A DNA stretch of 64,000 nt from Pyxicephalus adspersus (lineage: Eukaryota > Chordata > Amphibia > Anura > Pyxicephalidae). A model generated the notes under the pieces. The model had not been told where the DNA came from and ran no database searches. It worked only from the letters and a program-made list of their open reading frames with translations. Positions 57,375-64,000 of the stretch are shown here, piece after piece (position 1 is the first letter of the stretch; every line of letters begins with the position of its first letter). The position numbers and the translations under genes are program-made. The stretch covers positions 122,972,064 to 123,036,063 of the forward strand of contig NC_092860.1 of assembly GCF_032062135.1 (NCBI RefSeq), written 5' to 3'.

Positions 57375-58424
57375 TACACTCACCTACCACTTTGTTAGGT
57401 ACAACTTGCTAGTACTGGGTTGGGCCTCCATTTTTCCTTCAGAACTGCCATAAGTCTTCATGGTATAAATTCAACAAGATGCTGGAAACATTCCTTAGGG
57501 TTTTTTTTATATTGACATGGCAGCATCATGTGGTTTCTACAGATTTGTTGGCTGCACATGCATGATGTGAATCACCTGTTCCACCATGTACAAGAAAGCA
57601 GTTTGAGATGATTTGAGCCAATGCTGTGGTGTACTATTCTGCTGGAAGTAGCCATCAAAAGATGAATGCACTGCAGTCATAAAGGGATGGACATGGTCTG
57701 CCACAATACTTAGGTAGGCTGTGGCATTTAAATGATACTCAATTGGTACTAAGAGGCAAAAAGTATGCAAATTAAAATCCCCAGTACCATTCCACCAACA
57801 ACCTGAACCCTTCATACAGGGCAGGATGGATTTGGTCCTTCATATTATTGAAACCAAATTCTAACTTCATTCTCCGAATGTTGCAGTAGAAACTGAGACT
57901 CATCAAATCAAGCAATGCTTTCTGAACATCCTTGATGAGTCTGTGCGAATTGTAGCCTGGGGTGTCTGCTCTGAGCTAAGAGGTGAGTTACCCATTGTGG
58001 TCTCCTGCTGCTGTAGCCCATCTGCTTCAAGATTTGACATTTTGTGCATTCAGAGATTCTCTTCTGCATACTTTGCTTGTAACAAGTGGTTAATTGAGAT
58101 ACTGTTGCCTTTCTATCAGCTCAAACTAGTTTGGCCATTGCCCTGTCACCAATGGCATCAACAAGGCAGATAACTAACACTCTAGACATTTTCCTTTTTC
58201 ATGCCATTCTCTGTAAATTCTAGGGATTGCTGCATGCGAAAATCCTAGTTGATCAGCAGTTTCTGAAATACTCAGAGCAGCCAGCTTGGCACCAACAACC
58301 ATGCCATTTAAAACGAGCAGATTGCCTTAATAATGACTACATGCGTAAATGCATTAAATTGCTGCCATGTGATTGGCAGATTAGATATTTGTGGTAACAA
58401 ACTTAAAAGTGGCCAGTAAGTGTA
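57375..58424 (-). pseudogene. Tc1/mariner-type DNA transposon, broken copy
   Basis: A decayed Tc1-like transposon in minus orientation, about 1,050 bp. TA-flanked ends are similar: CACTCACCTACCACTTTGTT on the left and, reversed, CACTTACTGGCCACTTTTAA on the right. The minus strand translates in pieces to transposase. Near the right end are remnants of the helix-turn-helix region (from words such as ttctgaaatactcagagcag). In the frame 57815-57537 are LNATAYLSIVADHVHPFM, GYFQQNSTPQH and HIMHVQPTNL. In active relatives the block is GYFQQDNAPCH; here the catalytic second aspartate is asparagine. The segment with the third acidic residue (the NPIEHLW block) is deleted. It encodes no functional enzyme. 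Confidence 0.88.
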
Positions 58425-58433
58425 AATGCAATA

Positions 58434-58756
58434 TATTATTATCATTTTATTACTATACAGCATTTATATAGAGCTGACATATTACATAGCACTTTACAAA
58501 GTCCATAGTCACTAGCTGTCCCTCAAAGGGGCTCACAATCTAATGTCCCTACCATAGTCATATGTCTTTAATATAGTCTAAGGTCAACTTTTGGGGGAAG
58601 TCAATTATCATAACTGCAAGTTTTTGGAATGTGGGAGGAAACCACAGCAAAGACAGGGAGAACCTGCAAACTCCATGCAGATAGTGTCCTGGCCGAGATT
58701 CAAACCTGGGACCTAGTGCTGCAAAGGCCAGAGTGCTAACCTCTGAGCCACCATGC
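58434..58756 (-). mobile_element. tRNA-headed SINE, near full length, second copy
   Basis: On the minus strand: gcatggtggctcagaggtta (A box), ggtttgaatctcggccagg (B box), body with ggtttcctcccacattcc, then tagattgtgagcccctttg, and an AT-rich tail with tctatataaatgctg. The same order is seen at 5211-5550. It begins only about 10 bp from the Tc1 end at 58424. Confidence 0.78.
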
Positions 58757-58909
58757 TATTATATCATAATCCTATCAGATTATATATAGGAGGTTTGTGC
58801 CTTTCTCAACTAAATAGAGGCTTAATAAAACAGACATAATATTTACACCTGTGCACCTAAGTGGATGGATTTGTAGTATCATTTCACAGGAAGGCTTTCC
58901 ATTGCCAGA

Positions 58910-59253
58910 CAAGTCATCAAACTTTAAACTATAATAGCACAGCTACTACAGTTCCCTGCATCAAAAAACTGTCCAATGCAGGGCTTATTGTTATGAGTGG
59001 CTGGAACTCCCTCTTCACTAAAAGCACCGCTACTATTCCCCTGCGTCCACCCTACTAATTCCCTGCTTCCATAAAACAGTCCAATGTGGAGCCAGGCATA
59101 GGCAGAGAGGCCGCTGGTCTTTAGACGTGAGTTATGCCGGAAATTGTAGTAGCAGCGCTATTTCAAAGCAGCGGCGGGCCAGCTGCAATTCATATTTAGG
59201 AAACCTTTGGGGGCCAATAAAAGGACGTTGCAAGCCAGTGTTTGACACCCCTG
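58910..59253 (-). mobile_element. hAT-like non-autonomous element (one end defined)
   Basis: The right end reversed is CAGGGGTGTCAAACACTGGC, a typical hAT terminus. The interior repeats ctgtccaatgcaggg / cagtccaatgtggag. The other end was not found, so the left limit is approximate. Confidence 0.5.
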
Positions 59254-59279
59254 CTTTACAAAATATCTTATGTCATTAA

Positions 59280-59786
59280 AGCATACCTAAACTCAGAAAT
59301 TTCACTTTACATAAAAGGGTAGACAACCCTTTTATGTAAGGTAAAAATTCTGTTTTGCTGCACCCTTTTTTATAATGAAAAAAGGGTGCAGCACTGGCCC
59401 CTAATTAGTGATCATGATTGAATGGGAGCGCAAAGCCTCCCACGATACCTACGTCACGCATCCCGGGAGGATCTTAGATGCTCCCTGCGCATACCAGATC
59501 ATCTTGGGCACATGCGCTGAGAGTTCGGCAAGTTTTTTTCCAACATTCGTTCACCCGATCTCGAGCCTGGGTCAGGTGACGTAGAAAAAAGAACCCGGAA
59601 GAAGAGGCGAAGATGGCGCTGGCTTAGAGACGGATGCAGGGACGACGCAGGACCCGATGGAAGAGACATCTATGCCGATCGACTGCGCTGCGGGATTTAA
59701 GGTAAGTGGATTTTTTTTGTTTTCTGCGTTTTTTCATTTTACTTCTCCTTTAAGAAAAAAAATTATAAAGTAATTTCAGTTCCACT
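59280..59786. mobile_element. TTAA-flanked CpG-rich MITE with two perfect hairpins
   Basis: Flanked by TTAA at 59276-59279 and 59787-59790, with ends AGCATACCTAAACTC and, reversed, AGTGGAACTGAAATT. A TTAA duplication is typical of piggyBac/Kolobok-type elements. Near the left end are two perfect inverted repeats: 12-bp arms at 59309-59337 and 15-bp arms at 59357-59392. The interior is CpG-rich and includes tacgtcacgc and gtgacgtag (CRE-like half-sites), gaagatggcgctgg (YY1-like) and a splice-donor-like aaggtaagtg. It ends 275 bp before the CHIC2 CpG-rich promoter. Confidence 0.6.
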
Positions 59787-60060
59787 TTAAGTAATTTTTT
59801 GGTCATAACCAATAAAAAACTGAACACAATTCATCAACAGATGCCTATGCTTCTAAAACAACATAAAACAAAATAATTAAGTAAAAATGAAGTCTGATGG
59901 CAATATTATCTTTCTGATTGTTTCTACGTAATATAAAATGCATCACAATGCAAAATATAAGGGAGCCTGCAAAAAGAGCAGCTAATACCCCTAAGTCTTG
60001 GAAATTGTTCGTGGAACAATAAAGTTTGGCATGTTTGCGATAAAAAAAAAACTATTGCAG

Positions 60061-60221
60061 CACTAAATTCCCCGACTTGGTGACGTACGGGACGCTTGAC
60101 GTCATGACGCAGCGGCCGGGTATGGCGGCCTCAGTTTCCTGGTGATTGCCGCAGCCGGGAAGAGGGGGAGAGACGGCTGAGGCGCTGCGTTCTGTGTGCC
60201 CAGCTGAGGAGAGGAGTGAGC
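60061..60221 (+). promoter_or_regulatory. CHIC2: CHIC2 CpG-rich promoter and 5' UTR
   Basis: CpG density rises sharply here compared with the flanks. A perfect palindromic cAMP-response element, TGACGTCA, lies at 60097-60104, with a further tgacgtac at 60081. A gtatggcggcc motif follows at 60120. No TATA box is seen, as expected for a housekeeping-type promoter. The transcription start is probably between the CRE and 60200. Confidence 0.7.
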
Positions 60222-60343
60222 ATGGCGGACTTTGATGAGATTTATGAAGAGGAGGAAGAAGATGAAGAGCGGGCCTTGGAGGAGCAGCTTCTCAAGTATT
60301 CCCCAGACCCAGTGGTGGTACGAGGATGTGGGCACGTCACAGT
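60222..60343 (+). CDS. CHIC2: CHIC2 coding exon 1 (N-terminal 40 residues)
   Basis: Encodes the start of cysteine-rich hydrophobic domain protein 2, a small palmitoylated protein of the plasma membrane and vesicles. The reading MADFDEIYEEEEEDEERALE, then EQLLKYSPDPVVVRGCGHVT, is CHIC2 rather than CHIC1, whose N-terminus is longer and more acidic. Compared with human as I remember it, there is one extra Glu and Cys in place of Ser at residue 36. The start has A at -3 and G at +4 (strong context). The donor GTAAGA at 60344 splits codon 41 after two bases. The Cys-rich hydrophobic segment and C-terminus are in later exons, beyond this window. The gene is transcribed away from GSX2. Confidence 0.95.
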
Positions 60344-60455
60344 GTAAGACTGCTGGGAGAGGGGGTGGTGAGGGCTGCTGATGAAAACACAAAAGGGCTG
60401 GCAGTGTGTTATTCGGGTGTACGTCTGTATACATGTACTCAGCTTGTATAGGAAG

Positions 60456-60591
60456 TGATTGTAAGCTCTTCTGGCAAGGTCCCCTCCCCCTCCTGGGTCA
60501 CTGTCAGTATCTGTCTGTCTTTTGTATCCCCTATTTAATGTTCAGCACTGCGTAATATGTTGGCGCTATATAAATCCTGTTATTAATAATG
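60456..60591 (+). mobile_element. LINE 3' tail in CHIC2 intron 1
   Basis: gtgattgtaagctcttctgg, tctgtctgtcttttgtatcc, ttcagcactgcgtaatatg and ttggcgctatataaatcctg, then a short AAT run. More diverged than the copy at 50194. Confidence 0.75.
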
Positions 60592-61189
60592 AGGGGACCC
60601 CAAGTAATGTAATCAGCTCAGAGTCCCGGGCCAGCACCGGCCCAGTGGACCTTTCATCCCATACTATTGCATTGTCTGTGCACACAACCCCCGACAAGTG
60701 GTAATAAATGATCCCAGAACCCGTTATGTTGTCCCAGGTTCAGGTAGTCATTCGGCACCATTCATATCCAGCTTGTACTTCCTGGGCTCACAGAAATGTA
60801 AATTCTATTATCTCCGCAGATAGAGATCAGCCCCCCTATTACAGACTCTTTTGTTATGATTACTAAGTTACAAAGTTACAGTCTGATTGCTAGGGGAGAG
60901 GTAACTTGAAAAATGCTCGTTGTGCCTGCAGCAGAATAATTAGTTCCTCCTAAACTAGGCTGTAAAACCTGCCTGGTGCCCTCTGGCTTAATGAAAAAAG
61001 CTAGATGTTATCTGAGTAATGATAAGGTTTATGTATGCAGATTTATTATTATAAGGTCCTCTTTACCTGTGGGTACAGATATTGGAGGCTGGATGTTCGG
61101 GCCATCCGTAGCTTATCGTGCAAGTCTGTCTGGTATTGGGAATGGAAGAAGTTGCTGCACAGAACTATTGTTACAAACATTGTGATGGC

Positions 61190-61354
61190 CTTAATATTAA
61201 TCAGGATTTATAAAGTGCCAACATATTACACAGCGCTGTACATTAAATAAGGGTTGCAAATGACAGACGGACACAGACAGTGACACAGGAGGAGAGGACC
61301 CTGCCCCGAAGAGCTTACAATCTAGGAGGTGGGGGAAGTAACACACAATAGGAG
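61190..61354 (-). mobile_element. LINE 3' tail in CHIC2 intron 1, opposite orientation
   Basis: atcaggatttataaagtgcc, aacatattacacagcgctg, agggttgcaaatgacagacg, ctgccccgaagagcttacaa and acacacaataggagg. It lacks a long AAT run. It lies inverted to the copy 600 bp upstream, so the two could pair in the pre-mRNA. Confidence 0.75.
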
Positions 61355-62074
61355 GCATTCCTGCAGGCTCTGACAAGGGGATCCTTACTCTTAGATATAG
61401 TGTGTAATTCATTCCCTCAAAATACTAACATAAATTGGCAAAGCATGGCAACGAACCTTCAGTTCTCATGCAATTACACAAACAAGTTGATAGGGGAGTA
61501 GCCATGCAAACAAACAAACAAAGTGTCCATACTAGCTTTATTATAAGTGATCTCTCATTGAGTATTTTTAAAAGCTGCCATTGCTATTCTGACTCCAAAG
61601 ATCCCCATATGCCTGGATGTAAAGCTGATCCTTTGGGGTCACATACCTAACACAAGCATGCAGAGAACTGTGACAAGTTGTGAACACCGAGCAATGTACT
61701 CACTTTGGGTCAGTGATTCACAAGGCAGGCAAGCTGTATTTAGAACCAGGTCACAAATAGCTGTTTACAATTCCCTAATGAAAAGTTTGCGTTAATATTT
61801 TAGCAGAGTGGCATGCAGGGTATTTAATGACTCTCTTGTTACCAGGTAATAAAAGGATTTTAAAGTTTACATTCCTGATTCCACCACCAGGTCAAAAGAG
61901 CATTTTGTTGTTTAATGTTTCAGGGTTTACAAGCACTCAGCAAAGTATTTGCTGGTCTGGATGCTTCTGCTTCTCATATTTTTGCAAATGGCCTGAAAGG
62001 CTTTCTAATGTGTATTTAAGGTTCTTAAGAAAATGAAGCCTAGCAAGCCCTAAAGTTTAACGGGAATATCCCCG

Positions 62075-62558
62075 AGTGTAAGTTGGTGGATAGTGTGTGG
62101 GACAAGCATCTACTTGTATTAGGTTGGCACAGGTCATTGCATTAAGTGTGGTAGACAAGCACTTGATTAGGTTGGCACCGGGCATGGCAGGCAAGGACCA
62201 TAGTGTAAGTTTGTGAAGAGCAACTAAACATAAGGTGACATAACATGGCAGGTGAGTGCCTGAGCATAAGTTGGAGAGCTTGGAAAGTAAATGCCTGAAG
62301 AAAAGCTAGCAAAGCTCTTGCAGACAAACGCTAATATACGTTGACTAAGCATTAGAGACAGGTACCGGAGTGTAAGTTGGAAAAGAGCATGGCATTTAAG
62401 CATCTAAACATAAGTTGGCAAAGCACAGCAGTGAGCCATAAGTTGGCAGCAAAGCACCTTAGGTTAAGTTGACAGAGAACATGGCATGCAAGAATCTGAG
62501 TGTATTTTGACAAAGAGCACAGCAGATTGTCTGTAAGTCGGCAGAGAGCATGCAACAT
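62075..62558 (+). repeat. Degenerate minisatellite, about 14 units of 27-49 bp
   Basis: Units start with a form of gtgtaagttggcaaagagca and continue tggcaggcaagcatctga, with strong variation. Clear starts include 62076, 62202, 62371, 62410, 62437 and 62465. Complementary-strand frames with repeated cysteine-leucine motifs (62142-62327, 62352-62558) are artefacts of the unit. Confidence 0.7.
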
Positions 62559-64000
62559 AAAAGTAGTGGCAGAAAATTAGCCATCAAATCTGCCCAGGTT
62601 TTTTAAAAATTTACTTTCAGTTGAGTGGCTGATTGCCTCTATTAGTCTGTTTCAAGCATCTGCTACTCTTTAAGATAAATCATACTGTTTAATGTTACCC
62701 TTGGGCTTTCTTCTTCTATTTTTAAAGCCACTATACCTTGTTCTTGACACTGGGCTTCAGTTCATGTTCAGCAAAAAGCTACCCCACTGCAAAGATGCAT
62801 GCTTTTTTTATTTTTTATAGAAAAATATAAACAGGACTTACCCTCCTCTTGGTAACCCAACATGTTTCTTTTCCATCAGACCCAGGCTGTTCCCCCCAGC
62901 CACTTTTAGCCGGGCGAACCACCCCCGGCACTTTTCAGTAACCACTTTAAGGTTTTTGGCTCACAATACAGGGGCAGCTACCCACCTACAGCTTCCTCCC
63001 ACCCAGAATAAAATAATTTTAGAGGAGGAGGAGAGGAGAATACTGCAACCACTAGTGGCTGTGAGCAAGCTTCCTCCCCTTTTCATGCTGAGGTCTTGGC
63101 ACTGCATTGTGGAGGATAAAATCTGTGCTTGTGACCATTGGCCATAGTGGCTACTCTGCCTCTGGATATAAATAAGGCACTTACCTTTGCAGTGCAGAGC
63201 TGTCCCCACTCCAGAAAAAGATTTTCCCTGCCCTTGGAGTAAGTCTTTAGGATCTACTTTTTATTGACAATACAGGCAAGACACTGCGTGTACTTTGGTA
63301 CAAGGTGGCCTATCCAAAAGTTGCCTTTTATGATCAAGACCCTTAGGCACCATTCTGATTGATGTTCCAGTGTTGTGTTTTTATGAAAAATAAATCTAGC
63401 TGGTTATTGTGCAGTTTCCAACAAATCGATCTTTTGTAGGTATAAATGGTGCCACATGTACCTCCACTTTACATGTGCTGGTTTTTCTCATTTGGGGGAA
63501 CAGAGTGTAAACTAAAACCTGACCGTTTTCATCCATTCCTCATCACTTTCTAATATAATTGATAATTGAATGATTGATCTGTAATTCCTTTACAGGTGTT
63601 ACAGGTTTAGAAACACATCCAGCACCTCTGTTTTGGCCTTGTGTATGTTTGTTTTGCCAAAGTCATGGTATCAGTAGAACACCCGACTGTCTCTTATTAG
63701 TTAGTCCTATTAGTTATGCAGCGCCCTTACAAAGAGAGCTCTTTTGGGCTTTTTCCTAAAAACCAATCTATTTTCTTATGATTTGGATGTATTGGATCAG
63801 TGCAGCACAGCATAACGAAGAGTGGATAGAGATATCCTCTCCTCGTTATTGATATATGAAATGCTTGTCCTCTAGGGATCTTCTGGATGAGAAGCTGAAC
63901 TAAAATACAAGAAAATGCTGCATTCACATTAACTTTAGGTGAATTCAGAGCTAGGGAAAGTAATGTTTCGACTGTGTGTGGTATATGTGTATGGAATATT

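Larger units (their letters stand above)
60344..64000 (+). other. CHIC2: CHIC2 intron 1 (partial)
   Basis: From the donor at 60344 to the window end I find no sequence encoding the next conserved CHIC2 block (expected to start FGLSNKF). It contains two LINE tails and a minisatellite, listed separately. The part from 62561 to 64000 shows nothing recognisable, with short open frames that lack support. Confidence 0.8.

Noticed and set aside
60102..60434. 110-codon minus-strand frame over CHIC2 exon 1
   Set aside because: Shadow of the CpG-rich CHIC2 promoter and exon 1 on the opposite strand.
1..64000. CRISPR arrays, operons, phage or bacterial systems
   Set aside because: The window has vertebrate gene structure, spliced genes and vertebrate transposons; no spaced identical repeats of CRISPR type are present.

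Overview
This is vertebrate nuclear DNA, most likely from a frog and probably a ranoid frog. It is AT-rich and intron/intergenic in style. The interspersed repeats match ones I recall from anuran genomes: an LINE-type tail ending in (AAT)n with a 'ggcgctatataaat' core, a tRNA-headed SINE with a related tail, long palindromic MITEs, and CpG-rich MITEs. Two protein-coding loci are supported, both by recognisable protein sequence and splice signals. The repeat-based organism call is from memory, not from a search.

Layout. Positions 1-33.4 kb form a long gene-free stretch downstream of GSX2. It holds decayed transposons, SINE/LINE fragments, a telomere-like minisatellite, a local duplication whose second copy carries a MITE, a decayed reverse-transcriptase fragment and several repeat-free stretches that could be conserved enhancers. 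GSX2 (GS homeobox 2) is complete on the minus strand: coding exons 35659-35266 and 34102-33762, phase-1 intron of 1,163 bp, 244 residues. From 35.9 to 60.0 kb lies the GSX2-CHIC2 intergenic region, with more repeats and possible regulatory blocks. Coding exon 1 of CHIC2 is on the plus strand at 60222-60343 behind a CpG-rich promoter with a perfect cAMP-response element. The rest of the window is CHIC2 intron 1, and I saw no further CHIC2 exon before 64000.

GSX2 and CHIC2 are divergently transcribed, with start codons about 24.6 kb apart. This is the arrangement I know from mammals (PDGFRA-GSX2-CHIC2), so PDGFRA should lie off the left edge. GSX2 is a neural patterning transcription factor and CHIC2 a palmitoylated membrane-traffic protein. 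They are neighbours by old synteny, not by shared pathway.

I found no new multi-gene system, no CRISPR, no operons and no RNA gene that I can assert. The most interesting signals are: a palindromic MITE with perfect 5-bp target duplications of the form CAnnG; a SINE and a LINE that share a 3' tail; a MITE with an empty-site duplicate 0.9 kb away; a pre-miRNA-like hairpin 1 kb beyond the GSX2 poly(A) signal; a 139-bp direct repeat pair with no indels; and several degenerate minisatellites. Most other open frames in the window are chance or lie inside repeats.
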